Below are positions 29,988 to 38,373 of a stretch of 64,000 nt of DNA, piece by piece (within the stretch, counting starts at the first letter, position 1; every line of letters begins with the position of its first letter). Source of the DNA: Verrucomicrobiaceae bacterium (lineage in GTDB: Bacteria; Verrucomicrobiota; Verrucomicrobiia; Verrucomicrobiales; Akkermansiaceae); assembly GCA_027491155.1 (NCBI GenBank), contig JAIXWR010000018.1:1-64000 (forward strand), in the 5' to 3' direction. The notes beneath the pieces were generated by a model. The model worked only from the letters and a program-made list of their open reading frames with translations, ran no database searches and was not told where the DNA came from. Position numbers and translations under genes: made by a program.

Positions 29988-29995
29988 GGCCGGGG

Positions 29996-30024
29996 AGCCT
30001 GTGAACGGGCCTGCCCCTTGTCAA
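29996..30024 (-). promoter_or_regulatory. Putative gcvT promoter
   Basis: Minus strand: consensus -35 TTGACA (30019-30024), 17-nt spacer, weak -10 CAGGCT (29996-30001), then 8 nt to the GTG start. Confidence 0.4.
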
Positions 30025-30059
30025 ACCGGAGGCCGGAAGCCGCCGAAAATTGACCGATT

Positions 30060-31520
30060 CTAACGCTTCGGACGGCTTTCGTAGGCCTCCTGCAAGGTGT
30101 CCAGGTAATCGGTGATGCGATCCTTCCGCTGCGGCCGCGGCTTGAGCTCGAGTTCCTTCTTGAGCCGCAGGTAATCGTCGAACTCGCCGCTCAGGCTGCG
30201 GGCGCGGGAAATCTCGAAGTAATCCATGTAGTCGCGGGCCCGCAGCGAGCGCTCCACCCGCACCCGGCGCTCCTCTTGCAGTTCCTGAAGTCGCTCCGCA
30301 ATGCCGTCGCGCCCGCCGCCGGCGATGTCCCTCAGGATCTGCTGGTATTTCTCGATCGAGGACCGGTAGGAAGGAAAGCAGCGGTAGCTCAGCCGCACCA
30401 GCCCGTCCTCCGCCGGACGGATCGCTTCCTCGCGCTCGAAGCGGTCGAGGTCGGCGACGGCTTCCCACCCGTCGATCCCGCGGTTGACCGCATTGCCGTC
30501 GGCATCGCGGGAGTGGAACTGCAGCGCCTCGTCGAGTGCCATCTCGGTGTCGCGGATCGGCAGCACCTCGGTGAGCTGCGGCTGGACCAGCTTGGCCAAG
30601 GTCAGCGCCCACCACTTGGCAAGGCTCCGCTCGGAAAGGTTCAGGTCGGGGAAGTGCTTGCGCAGCAGCACCGGCATCTCGCCGGCAAAGCGCGCCGCTT
30701 CCCCGGAGAAGGAACGGAACGCGCCCCTGCCCTCCGGCTGCTCGAGCAAGGCCATCACCAGCGCTCCCGACAAGGCCTGGAAGGCCAGCCGCGAGGCACC
30801 GTCCAACTGCCGGTAGCTCTTGTCGCTGAGTTCGAAGAGCTCCTCCAGGGTGAACCCGCCGCCGCGCTTGAACACCCCCTCGTAGATCCGCCGGTCGGCC
30901 CGGCCGGCGCGCCACTTCGCCGCTTCCGCCAGTCCCTCGACCAGCCACGGCCGCACCACCAGCGGATCGGAAAACTCGCCCGGAGCGACATCGCGCAAGG
31001 CCCGCTCGTAGAGCAGGATCGTCAGCGCGGCCCGGCCCAGCAGCTCGTGGTCGACCCCGCGGTCCATGTGGACGCGGATCCCGAGCACGAACTCCTTCTC
31101 CGTGAACTGGAGCGAGTATTCCACCGGCTCCTTGCCCGCACCCGGCACGATCTCGACGTTGACCGGCACCTTGAAGTCGTCGAGCCCGCCGCCTTCCGCG
31201 TCGAAAAAGCCCGCCTTCTTGGCCGCCTGTTCCTCGGCACCGGCGTTGCGGTCCCGCAGCAGGGCCTCGAAGTCGTCCTTGCTCTGCTCCAGCAGCAGGG
31301 CCACCGACCCGCGCCGCGCCTGGTCGCCGCCGCTGACCCGGAACATCCCGGAGCGGCTCATCGCCCGCCCCTTCTCCTCGGGTGCCGGCACGTTGCCGCC
31401 GGCCGGCACCGGCACCGCGGGCTCCTCCACCGGCAGCGCCTGCGGCGGGATCTCCTGCGCGGCAAGCGGGAACACCGCGGCGGCACAAAGCAGGGCCAGC
31501 TTGACGGTGCCGCGGCTCAT
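30060..31520 (-). CDS. Exported protein of unknown function
   Basis: 486 residues. Signal peptide MSRGTVKLALLCAAAVFPLAAQ, then a Pro-rich linker (about 23-50). A mostly helical domain follows with VNVEIVPGAGKEPVEYSLQF, WLVEGLAEAAKWRAGRADRR, LLEQPEGRGAFRSF and a C-terminal charged helical segment (ERLQELQEERRVRVERSLRA). The middle part has the look of a degenerate metallopeptidase-like or TPR-type helical scaffold, but I see no HExxH motif and assign no family. Its ATG overlaps the stop of the upstream gene by 4 bp (ATGA), so the two are translationally coupled. Confidence 0.65.
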   Translation of the reverse strand: MSRGTVKLALLCAAAVFPLAAQEIPPQALPVEEPAVPVPAGGNVPAPEEKGRAMSRSGMFRVSGGDQARRGSVALLLEQSKDDFEALLRDRNAGAEEQAAKKAGFFDAEGGGLDDFKVPVNVEIVPGAGKEPVEYSLQFTEKEFVLGIRVHMDRGVDHELLGRAALTILLYERALRDVAPGEFSDPLVVRPWLVEGLAEAAKWRAGRADRRIYEGVFKRGGGFTLEELFELSDKSYRQLDGASRLAFQALSGALVMALLEQPEGRGAFRSFSGEAARFAGEMPVLLRKHFPDLNLSERSLAKWWALTLAKLVQPQLTEVLPIRDTEMALDEALQFHSRDADGNAVNRGIDGWEAVADLDRFEREEAIRPAEDGLVRLSYRCFPSYRSSIEKYQQILRDIAGGGRDGIAERLQELQEERRVRVERSLRARDYMDYFEISRARSLSGEFDDYLRLKKELELKPRPQRKDRITDYLDTLQEAYESRPKR

Positions 31521-32221
31521 CGGGGTGGCTGCGGCACGGGCAGGATGTCATCCCCTTCCGGCCGCGGGTCGAGCACCAGCTTGCCGTCGGCCATGGTGAT
31601 GCGGGACATTTCCTCGAAGCCGAGCTCCAGTTCCTTGCGGTAAGCCGCGGCGAGCTTCTCGTAGGCGGGCAGCACCAGCAGCAGGAAGCCTTGCGGGATG
31701 ACCAGCTGGCCGAAGCGCCCGCCCTTGACCAGCCGCTCGGTGCGCGGCAGCTCGGGCAGGAAAGGACCGCCGTCGCGCAGGACGGTGGTCTGGGTGGTTC
31801 CCTTCATGCTCAGCGTTTGCTGGACCCGCACGAACATCGAAACCGTCATCGGGTAACCCATCACCGAGCGCTCCATGATCACCTCCGCGCGTCCCTCTTC
31901 CAGCCGCACCCGGACGCCCTCGAAGGCCACCGACTTCTCCAGCAGACCGCCCTGCTTGGCCTGGAGCGTCTGCTTGAGGTAGAGGTTGATCTCCTCCTCG
32001 GTGAGGGTCACCTCGTAGCCGCGGTCCACCGCACTCTGCAGGACGGCGCGAAGGTCCCGCGATTTCGCGGTGCCGGCGATGCCCTTGATGTCGGAAAGGT
32101 CCTGCGGCTTGGCCATGAAGAAGACCGCGGCCCCCAGTCCCGCCACGCCGCCAAGCGCCACCACCGCCACCAGCTTGCCCAGGCAGCTGCCCTTGGGTTT
32201 CAACTTCTCCTCATTGGCCAT
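31517..32221 (-). CDS. Membrane-anchored protein of unknown function
   Basis: 234 residues. A short cytoplasmic N-terminus (ANEEKLKPKGS), one transmembrane helix (about 16-36, KLVAVVALGGVAGLGAAVFFMA), and a periplasmic domain of mixed alpha/beta type (VTLTEEEINLYLKQTLQ, VRVRLEEGRAEVIMER). The C-terminus is Pro-rich. The pattern of a small strand-rich domain that follows a helix with EEEINLYL resembles SPOR-less LEA/lipid-binding exported domains; I cannot name it. It is the first gene of a two-gene operon with the 486-residue exported protein. Confidence 0.62.
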   Translation of the reverse strand: MANEEKLKPKGSCLGKLVAVVALGGVAGLGAAVFFMAKPQDLSDIKGIAGTAKSRDLRAVLQSAVDRGYEVTLTEEEINLYLKQTLQAKQGGLLEKSVAFEGVRVRLEEGRAEVIMERSVMGYPMTVSMFVRVQQTLSMKGTTQTTVLRDGGPFLPELPRTERLVKGGRFGQLVIPQGFLLLVLPAYEKLAAAYRKELELGFEEMSRITMADGKLVLDPRPEGDDILPVPQPPR

Positions 32222-32263
32222 GCCGCGAGGGGTAACAGAGCCTCCGCGCTTTGGGAAGCGCGC

Positions 32264-32575
32264 TCAATCGCCGCTTTTTGCGGGCGCAGCCGGAGGAGCC
32301 GCTGCAGCCGGAGCTGCCGGTGCGGCGGCCGGAGGTTCGGCCGGCTTGGACGCGGCGCTGTCCTGCTTGACCCCCTCCTGGTACGAGCTCGACCGGTAGT
32401 CGGTCTGGTAGAAACCGGCTCCCTTGAAAATCAATCCGGCCCCCGTGCCGAGCAGCCGCTTCACCGGTCCGGGACAGCCCTCGAGGGGACAATCCTGCAG
32501 TTTCGCATCGTTCATGCTCTGGAAGATCTCGAAGCGGTGACCGCAGGTCTGGCAAACGTAGTCGTAGTTGGGCAT
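32264..32575 (-). CDS. FmdB-type zinc ribbon protein
   Basis: 103 residues starting MPNYDYVCQTCGHRFE. The N-terminal zinc ribbon has CxxC (YVCQTCG) and a second pair spaced as C-PLEG-C in KLQDCPLEGCPGPVKRL, the family hallmark. It is followed by GTGAGLIFKGAGFYQTDYRS, also typical. The tail is Ala/Pro-rich and low-complexity. FmdB proteins are named after a putative regulator in formamide metabolism, but their general function is unknown. Start at ATG 32575 chosen because it directly precedes the ribbon. Confidence 0.88.
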   Translation of the reverse strand: MPNYDYVCQTCGHRFEIFQSMNDAKLQDCPLEGCPGPVKRLLGTGAGLIFKGAGFYQTDYRSSSYQEGVKQDSAASKPAEPPAAAPAAPAAAAPPAAPAKSGD

Positions 32576-32741
32576 GGAATGGAATCGCGCGGGCGGCGCG
32601 GGGGGCCACTCCATAACACGCGGTGCCGCCCGTGCAAGCCGCGGCAAGGACCGCCCCGGCGGACACGATTTCGATTCGCCCCGCTTTCCGCTTCCCCATC
32701 CCCCGCATCTGGTGTTTCCTGCGGCCCGCAACCGCATTTTC

Positions 32742-33014
32742 ATGGAGCTCGACCTTATCGACGTCCACTTCGACCTGAAGTCCATCAAACCCCGGGAACT
32801 CGAGGAGGCCCTCGAGGATCCCTTCGGTTTGCGGTTCCTGCCCGATCAGGAATCCGGCGAGAGCCGCTACTACGCGATCGGCCGCACCGTCTCCGACCGG
32901 CTGCTCTTCGTCTGCTTCTGGACCGATGGCAAAAAGACGCGGGTGATCGCGGCGCGGCCCGCCAGCGAGGGGGAGTCCCGGTTCTACGAAAGGAAATACG
33001 CCGAGTTCAAATGA
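32742..33014 (+). CDS. BrnT-like ribonuclease toxin (type II toxin-antitoxin)
   Basis: 90 residues with the BrnT (DUF497) profile: the DVHFDLK start, EEALEDPFGLRF, ESRYYAIGRTVSDRLLFVCFWTD, TRVIAARPASEGESRFYERKY. The RVIAAR-x-A and terminal Tyr-Glu-Arg segment is the conserved core of this RelE-like RNase family. The usual WDxxKxxxNxxKHG opening is degenerate, so activity is uncertain. The stop codon overlaps the next gene (ATGA), the normal arrangement of a brnT-brnA operon. Confidence 0.72.
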   Translation: MELDLIDVHFDLKSIKPRELEEALEDPFGLRFLPDQESGESRYYAIGRTVSDRLLFVCFWTDGKKTRVIAARPASEGESRFYERKYAEFK

Positions 33015-33295
33015 GCCAGCCCATGCAGCCCATCTCCCGCTGGTCGGATATCCCGGCCTTCGAAGACGAAGAAACCGAGGCCCGCTTCTGGGAAACCCAC
33101 GAGCTGGACTCCCGCCTGATGGCCGGATCGATCCACGAGCCCGACTCGCGCGAATCCACCACCATCACGCTGCGCTTCGACCCCCGGATGCTTTCCCGCA
33201 TCAAGCGGATCGCCCGCTCGCGCTTCCTCAACTACCAGTCGATGATGAAGCAGTGGCTCGCGGAACGCCTCGAGGACGAGCTCCGCAAGCAGTGA
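33011..33295 (+). CDS. BrnA-like ribbon-helix-helix antitoxin
   Basis: 94 residues. The N-terminal part (IPAFEDEETEARFWETHEL) is the usual toxin-wrapping segment of CopG/BrnA antitoxins. The C-terminal part (TTITLRFDPRMLSRIKRIARSRFLNYQSMMKQWL) is a ribbon-helix-helix DNA-binding domain. It overlaps the toxin stop by four bases. By family knowledge, such antitoxins repress their own operon. No clear palindrome marks the promoter region. Confidence 0.75.
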   Translation: MSQPMQPISRWSDIPAFEDEETEARFWETHELDSRLMAGSIHEPDSRESTTITLRFDPRMLSRIKRIARSRFLNYQSMMKQWLAERLEDELRKQ

Positions 33296-33302
33296 TCCGC
33301 CG

Positions 33303-33692
33303 ATGCGCCGCCTGGTCCGCAACCCCTTCCTGTGGCTCGCGGCCTTCGCGGTCTGGTTCGGGACGCTCTGGTGGCTTTCCTCGCGGGTGAACGACTTCCC
33401 TCCGGGCCTCGACTTCCGCTTCAGCGACAAGCTCCTCCACTTCGGCTGGTTCTTCGGCGGCGCCCTGATGTTCTCCGCCTTCCTCTACCGATTCACCCCC
33501 GACTCTCCCCGCTGGGGCCGTTCGCTGGCCCTGACCGTGCTGGTCGTCGGATTGACCGGCGCGCTCGACGAATGGCACCAGTCCCACGTCCCCGGCCGCA
33601 GCGGCAACGACCCCGCGGACTTCACCGCCGACCTGCTCGGCGCCTTCGCCGGCGCGATCGCCTTCCGAAAGGCCCACCGGCTGCTCGCCTGA
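33303..33692 (+). CDS. VanZ-like membrane protein
   Basis: 129 residues with three to four transmembrane helices (about 9-27, 44-60, 72-90, 108-123). The conserved VanZ features are visible: DKLLHFGWFFGGALM in helix 2 and ALDEWHQSHVPGRSGNDPADFTADLLGA around helix 4, containing the family Asp/Glu-rich signature. VanZ was named for teicoplanin resistance, but most members have no known function. It follows brnA by seven bp and is probably co-transcribed. Confidence 0.82.
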   Translation: MRRLVRNPFLWLAAFAVWFGTLWWLSSRVNDFPPGLDFRFSDKLLHFGWFFGGALMFSAFLYRFTPDSPRWGRSLALTVLVVGLTGALDEWHQSHVPGRSGNDPADFTADLLGAFAGAIAFRKAHRLLA

Positions 33693-33737
33693 TGCCGCCC
33701 GCCCCGGGCAAACCAGACTGAGCTCCTTTCGGCCCGG

Positions 33738-33757
33738 AAATTAGCCCCGACTAATTT
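33738..33757. promoter_or_regulatory. Palindromic operator before the metal ABC importer
   Basis: AAATTAG, six-base spacer CCCCGA, CTAATTT: a perfect 7-6-7 inverted repeat in an AT-rich island, 17 bp before the ATG of the substrate-binding gene. The size and location suit a DtxR/MntR- or Fur-type metal-responsive repressor; no such gene adjoins, though a Fur-family gene is at 56865. Confidence 0.6.
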
Positions 33758-33774
33758 TCTACGTTGAATCAAAC

Positions 33775-34725
33775 ATGAAACCTGCCATCGATACCGGTGT
33801 GCCGATGATTTCCCGAAACCGCCGGAGCGCCCTCCGTCTGATGGCAGGCGCCACCGCCTTGTTCGCCGCCGGATGCCGGAGCCCGCAGCAGCCCGCCTCC
33901 GGTAAAAAGCGCGTGGTCACCAGTTTCACCATCATCGCCGACATGGCGCGCGAGGTCGCCGGCGATGCCGCCGAGGTCGAGTCCATCACCAAGCCCGGCT
34001 CGGAAATCCACGGCTACGACCCCACGCCGAAGGACATCGTCAAGGCCCAGCAGGCCGACCTCGTGCTGTGGAACGGCATGAATCTGGAACTCTGGTTCGA
34101 GAAGTTCTTCGAGAACGTGAAGGAGGTTCCGAGCGCGGTGCTGACCGAAGGCGTGACGCCGATGGGCATCACCGAAGGCCCCTACACCGGCAAGCCCAAC
34201 CCCCACGCCTGGATGTCGCCGGCCAACGCCGCGATCTACGTCGAAAACATCCGCAAGGCGCTGGTGAAGGTGGATCCGGCCAACGAGTCCACCTACAACG
34301 CCAACGCCGCCGCTTACACCGCGAAGATCAAGGCCCTCGATGAACCGGTCCGGCAGAAGATCGCCGCCATTCCCGCGGAACAGCGCTGGCTGGTCACCAG
34401 CGAGGGCGCGTTCTCCTACCTCTGCGCGAACTACGACCTGAAACCGCTCTACCTCTGGCCGATCAATGCCGACGCCCAGGGCACCCCGCAGCAGGTCCGC
34501 GCGGTGATCGATGCCGTCCGTGCGAACAGGATCCCGGTGGTCTTTTCCGAGAGCACCGTCAGCGACAAGCCCGCCCGCCAGGTGGCGCAGGAAACCGGCG
34601 CCCGCTACGGTGGCGTGCTCTACGTCGATTCACTCACCGATGCGGATGGCCCGGCTCCTTCTTACCTGAAACTCTTGGAAGCCAACGCCGACACCATCGT
34701 GAAAGGATTCCTCAGCCCGGCATGA
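33775..34725 (+). CDS. Metal ABC transporter substrate-binding lipoprotein (Mn/Fe type)
   Basis: 316-residue cluster A-I solute-binding protein, first gene of a four-gene importer. The signal ends in a lipobox (LFAAGCRS, Cys34). Metal ligands can be placed as His in [11 protein letters not shown], His in PNPHAWMSP, Glu in [10 protein letters not shown] and Asp in [10 protein letters not shown]: the His2-Glu-Asp set of MntC/SitA/TroA proteins. There is no His-rich loop as in zinc-specific ZnuA, which favours manganese or iron. A second ATG (residue 11) is possible. The stop overlaps the ATPase gene start. Confidence 0.9.
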   Translation: MKPAIDTGVPMISRNRRSALRLMAGATALFAAGCRSPQQPASGKKRVVTSFTIIADMAREVAGDAAEVESITKPGSEIHGYDPTPKDIVKAQQADLVLWNGMNLELWFEKFFENVKEVPSAVLTEGVTPMGITEGPYTGKPNPHAWMSPANAAIYVENIRKALVKVDPANESTYNANAAAYTAKIKALDEPVRQKIAAIPAEQRWLVTSEGAFSYLCANYDLKPLYLWPINADAQGTPQQVRAVIDAVRANRIPVVFSESTVSDKPARQVAQETGARYGGVLYVDSLTDADGPAPSYLKLLEANADTIVKGFLSPA

Positions 34726-35618
34726 GCCCGTCGCCCCGCCTCGAGGTCGAGAACGTTTCGGTGGCCTACGCCAACGGCCACCTCGCCTTGCGCGACGCCT
34801 CCTTCCGGCTCGGCGGCGGGACGATCTGCGCGCTGGTCGGCGTCAACGGCAGCGGGAAATCGACGCTCTTCAAAAGCATCATGGGCTTCGTCCACCCGAA
34901 GGCGGGCCGCGTGACCATCGACGGCCGGCCGGTCCGCGCCGCGCTCAAGAAGCACCTCGTCGCCTACGTGCCGCAGGCGGAGGAAGTCGACTGGCAGTTC
35001 CCGGTCAGCGTGTGGGACGTGGCGATGATGGGCCGTTACGGCGCGATGAATTTCCTCCGCATCCCGCGGGCCGTCGACAAGGCGAAGGTCGAGGAAAGCC
35101 TGCGCCGGGTCTCGATGTGGGATTACAAGGACCGCCAGATCGGCGAGTTGAGCGGCGGGCAGAAGAAGCGCGTCTTCCTCGCCCGCGCCCTCGCCCAGGG
35201 CGGCCGGGTGATCCTGCTCGACGAACCTTTCACCGGCGTCGACGTAAAGACCGAGGAGGCGATCATCGCGCTGCTCCGCGAGCTGCGGGACCACGGCTGC
35301 ATCATCCTCGTCTCAACCCACAACCTGGGCAGCGTCCCGGAATTCTGCGACCAGGTGGTGCTGATCAACAAGACCGTGCTGGCCTACGGCCCGACCGCCG
35401 AGGTCTTCACCGAACAGAACCTCGGCGCGGCCTTCGGCGGCGTGCTGCGGCAGTTCCATTTCGAGACATCGACCGTCCAGGAGCACGACGGTCGCACCAT
35501 CCGGGTGCTCACCGACGACGAGCGCCCGCTGGTCTTCGGCAAGGACGGCCACCTCGAATACAAGAACCGCCAGGAACACGAGGAACTCCTCAAAAAGAGA
35601 TCGGAAGAGCATGAGTGA
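34722..35618 (+). CDS. Metal ABC transporter ATP-binding protein
   Basis: 298-residue cytoplasmic ATPase of the same importer. Walker [12 protein letters not shown]-loop [11 protein letters not shown], signature LSGGQKKRV, Walker [13 protein letters not shown] and switch His in STHNLGS are all present. The C-terminal 60 residues ([19 protein letters not shown] onward) extend beyond the usual domain. The last codons lie next to a direct repeat GCATGAGTGAG, the left copy of a duplicated target that flanks a small palindromic element. Before that insertion the permease start may have overlapped this stop. Confidence 0.95.
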   Translation: MSPSPRLEVENVSVAYANGHLALRDASFRLGGGTICALVGVNGSGKSTLFKSIMGFVHPKAGRVTIDGRPVRAALKKHLVAYVPQAEEVDWQFPVSVWDVAMMGRYGAMNFLRIPRAVDKAKVEESLRRVSMWDYKDRQIGELSGGQKKRVFLARALAQGGRVILLDEPFTGVDVKTEEAIIALLRELRDHGCIILVSTHNLGSVPEFCDQVVLINKTVLAYGPTAEVFTEQNLGAAFGGVLRQFHFETSTVQEHDGRTIRVLTDDERPLVFGKDGHLEYKNRQEHEELLKKRSEEHE

Positions 35619-35747
35619 GGAAGTTGATAGTGGAGGGTTGATGGTTGATGGAAAATCCAAACGCGGCAGCGATTGGACAACGGTCTTCCTTCTTCGCTAT
35701 CAACCATCGACCATAGACCATCAACCTCTTCCCTAGGCATGAGTGAG
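35609..35747. mobile_element. MITE-like palindromic element with 11-bp target duplication
   Basis: Exact 11-bp direct repeats GCATGAGTGAG at 35609-35619 and 35737-35747 bracket 117 bp. The left half carries GGAAGTTGATAG and GGTTGATGGTTGATGG units. The right half carries their complements (TATCAACCATCGACCATAG, CCATCAACC, CTTCC), so the whole can fold into a long imperfect hairpin. No ORF is inside. The element splits the ATPase and permease genes without damaging either. The same TTGATGG-like motif style recurs elsewhere in the window. Confidence 0.6.
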
Positions 35748-36617
35748 TTGGTCGAATCCCTCCTAACCCCCTTCCAATACGACTACATGCTGCGGGCCAT
35801 GTGGGTCAGCGCTTTGGTCGGCGGCGTATGCGGCTTGCTGTCCTCCTTCGTGACGCTCAAGGGCTGGTCGCTGATGGGCGACGCGCTGTCCCATGCCGTC
35901 GTTCCCGGCGTGACCATCGCCTACATCCTCGGCCTGCCCTTCGCGCTCGGCGCCTTCGTCGCCGGACTGCTCGCGGCGGGCACCATGGGCTTCATCAAGG
36001 CCAAAAGCCGGATCCGCGAGGACGCAACGATCGGCATCGTCTTCACCTCCTACTTCGCGCTCGGACTGCTGCTCATCTCGCTCTTTCCCGCACGGGTGGA
36101 CCTCAAGACGATCATCCTCGGCAACATCCTCGGCATCTCCGATCCGGACATCGCCCAGGTCATCGCGATCAGTGCCGTCACTCTGGCGGTGCTCGCCCTG
36201 AAATGGAAGGATCTCATGCTCTTCTGCTTCGATCCGAACCTGGCGCGCACCCTCGGGCTGCGCGCGGGCTGGCTCCACGTCACCCTGCTTTCCCTGCTCG
36301 CCGCCACCGCGGTCGCGGCCTTGCAGGCGGTCGGAGCCTGCCTCGTCATCGCGATGCTCGTCACGCCCGGAGCCACCGCCTACCTTCTCACCGACCGCTT
36401 CGGCACCATGCTCTGGCTTTCCGCGGCGATGGGCGTCGCCACCTCGCTGGCCGGGGCCTACGCCAGCTATTTCCTCAACGGCGCCACCGGCGGCTGCATC
36501 GTCACCCTCCAGACACTCGTCTTCCTCGCCGCCTTCGTCTTCGCGCCGAAGCACGGCATCCTCGCCTCGAAACGCCGCGTCCGGGCAAGCCGCGCGACCA
36601 CCCTGCCCGCGCCATGA
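35739..36617 (+). CDS. Metal ABC transporter permease, first subunit
   Basis: 292-residue ABC-3 family permease with about eight transmembrane helices. Conserved blocks: [57 protein letters not shown] and LVIAMLVTPGATAYLLTDRF. Start at ATG 35739, inside the right copy of the 11-bp duplication. The stop overlaps the second permease (ATGA). The two permeases resemble each other closely ([12 protein letters not shown] in both), indicating an ancestral duplication and a heterodimeric channel. Confidence 0.95.
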   Translation: MSELVESLLTPFQYDYMLRAMWVSALVGGVCGLLSSFVTLKGWSLMGDALSHAVVPGVTIAYILGLPFALGAFVAGLLAAGTMGFIKAKSRIREDATIGIVFTSYFALGLLLISLFPARVDLKTIILGNILGISDPDIAQVIAISAVTLAVLALKWKDLMLFCFDPNLARTLGLRAGWLHVTLLSLLAATAVAALQAVGACLVIAMLVTPGATAYLLTDRFGTMLWLSAAMGVATSLAGAYASYFLNGATGGCIVTLQTLVFLAAFVFAPKHGILASKRRVRASRATTLPAP

Positions 36618-37447
36618 GCGAGTTCCTCGAGCCGTTCCAGTTCGCCTTCATGCGCGACGCCCTGCTGGTCGGCGGTGTGGTCGCGGCGATGTGCGCGGTG
36701 CTTTCCTGCTTCCTCATCCTGAAAGGCTGGTCGCTGATGGGCGACGCCGTTTCCCACGCCGTCCTGCCGGGCATCGTGCTCGCCTACATCGCCGGCATCC
36801 CGCTGGCGATCGGGGCCTTCATCGCCGGTCTCTTCTGCTCGTTCAGCATCGGCTTCATCAAGCAGAACAGCCGGATCAAGGAAGACACCGTCATGGGCGT
36901 GGTCTTCACCGGCATGTTCGCATTCGGTCTCGTGCTGTTCAGCCGCACCGAGTCGGACATGCACCTCGATCACATTCTTTTCGGCAATATCCTCGGCATC
37001 CGCCATTCCCAGGTCTGGCAAACCCTCGCCCTCGGCGGCGTGGTCCTCGGCATCACCCTCGCCCTGCGCCGCGACCTGCTCCTCATCTGCTTCGATCCCG
37101 CCCAGGCCCGGGTCATCGCATTGCCGGACAAGCTCCTCCATTACCTCCTGCTCGCCCTGCTTTCCTTGGCCATCGTCGTTTCCCTTCAAACGGTCGGCAT
37201 CATCCTGGTCATCGCCATGCTGATTGCCCCCGGCAGCATCGCCCACCTCTGGACCGACCGATTCGACCGCATGCTCGCCATCGCCGTCGCCGCCGCCACC
37301 GCCTCCACCGCGGCGGGAATCCTCATCAGCTACCACGTCGACGCCTCCACCAGCGCCTGCATCGTGCTGGTCCAGACCCTCCTCTTCGTCGCTTCGCTGG
37401 CCTTCGCACCGAAATACGGGATCCTGCGGCGGAAGCAGACGGCCTGA
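36614..37447 (+). CDS. Metal ABC transporter permease, second subunit
   Basis: 277-residue ABC-3 permease and last gene of the importer. It shares [23 protein letters not shown] and [21 protein letters not shown] with the first permease. It also has [10 protein letters not shown] and [21 protein letters not shown]. Eight hydrophobic segments are visible. Two unlike permeases in one operon are typical of MntABCD/SitABCD/TroABCD-type Mn/Fe importers and not of ZnuABC, which has one. This supports a manganese or iron role. Confidence 0.95.
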   Translation: MSEFLEPFQFAFMRDALLVGGVVAAMCAVLSCFLILKGWSLMGDAVSHAVLPGIVLAYIAGIPLAIGAFIAGLFCSFSIGFIKQNSRIKEDTVMGVVFTGMFAFGLVLFSRTESDMHLDHILFGNILGIRHSQVWQTLALGGVVLGITLALRRDLLLICFDPAQARVIALPDKLLHYLLLALLSLAIVVSLQTVGIILVIAMLIAPGSIAHLWTDRFDRMLAIAVAAATASTAAGILISYHVDASTSACIVLVQTLLFVASLAFAPKYGILRRKQTA

Positions 37448-37505
37448 CACCCCGCGAACACTCATTCCGCTTGCCCCCGCCATTCCGCGTGGCGAACCTT
37501 GCCTC

Positions 37506-38294
37506 ATGCAAACCGCTGCTTTCTTTAAAGACCTGTTCGGCCTCGAGGGACAAACCGCCGTCGTGATCGGCGGCACCGGGGAACTCTGCGGCTGCATGGC
37601 CCAGGGCCTCGCCCACGCAGGGGCCGAGGTCGTGCTGGTCGGCCGCATCCGCGAGAAGGCGGAGCGCAAGCTCGCCGAAATCGCGGAGTTCGGCGGCAAG
37701 GGCTACTTCATGTCGGCCGACGTCACCTCCCGCGACTCCTTGCAAGACCTCGTCGACCAGGTCGTCGAGCGCTCCGGCCGCGTCGACATCCTCGTCAACG
37801 GTGCCGGCATCAACTCGCCCACTCCCTTCCTCGACATCGCGGAGGAGGAATTCCAGCGGATCATCGACACCAACCTCACCGCCGTCTTCCGCACCTGCCA
37901 GGTCTTCGGCAAGTACTTCATCAACGAAGGCATCCCCGCCTCCATCATCAACCTCGGCTCGATGTCCGGACTGATCCCGCTGTCCCGCGTCTTCACCTAC
38001 TCCGCCTCCAAGGCCGCGGTCCACAACCTGTCGAAGAACCTCGCCCGCGAGTGGGCCGAATACTCGATCCGCGTCAACACGCTGGTCCCCGGCTTCTTCC
38101 CCGCGGAGCAGAACCGCAAGGTGCTCGATGAAAGCCGCGTGCTCGACATCCTCCGCCAAACCCCGATGAGCCGCTTCGGTTCGCCCGACGATCTGATCGG
38201 TGCGACCCTGCTGCTCGCCTCGAACAAGGCCGGTGCCTTCATCACCGGCACCGAAGTCGTGGTCGACGGCGGTTTCAACGCGATGAAGATCTGA
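37506..38294 (+). CDS. Short-chain dehydrogenase/reductase, sugar-acid type
   Basis: 262-residue Rossmann-fold NAD(P) oxidoreductase. Cofactor motif [13 protein letters not shown] (about residues 18-30), NGAGIN, and the catalytic Ser-Tyr-Lys as [10 protein letters not shown] and [16 protein letters not shown]. The C-terminal [25 protein letters not shown] is standard. The overall sequence, starting [14 protein letters not shown], resembles SDRs that act on D-mannonate/fructuronate or gluconate; the exact substrate is an inference. It is followed by a strong terminator, so it is probably monocistronic. Confidence 0.87.
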   Translation: MQTAAFFKDLFGLEGQTAVVIGGTGELCGCMAQGLAHAGAEVVLVGRIREKAERKLAEIAEFGGKGYFMSADVTSRDSLQDLVDQVVERSGRVDILVNGAGINSPTPFLDIAEEEFQRIIDTNLTAVFRTCQVFGKYFINEGIPASIINLGSMSGLIPLSRVFTYSASKAAVHNLSKNLAREWAEYSIRVNTLVPGFFPAEQNRKVLDESRVLDILRQTPMSRFGSPDDLIGATLLLASNKAGAFITGTEVVVDGGFNAMKI

Positions 38295-38324
38295 CGCTGC
38301 TCGGAACGACATCAACGATCCCCA

Positions 38325-38352
38325 GGCCCGGCACCAACTGCCGGGCCTTTTC
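38325..38352 (+). terminator. Rho-independent terminator after the SDR gene
   Basis: Perfect 9-bp stem GGCCCGGCA (38325-38333)/TGCCGGGCC (38339-38347), loop CCAAC, followed by TTTTC. Lies 30 bp past the SDR stop codon and in front of the convergent pyrB end. Confidence 0.92.
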
Positions 38353-38373
38353 GTATCCGTCCGTCAGACCGCC

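Noticed and set aside
28286-30040. Glycine riboswitch before gcvT
   Set aside because: The putative promoter leaves only about 2-8 nt of leader and the upstream sequence does not fold into the known motif.
34722-37447. Zinc (ZnuABC) importer
   Set aside because: The receptor lacks a His-rich loop and the operon has two permeases; Mn/Fe type fits better, though zinc cannot be excluded.
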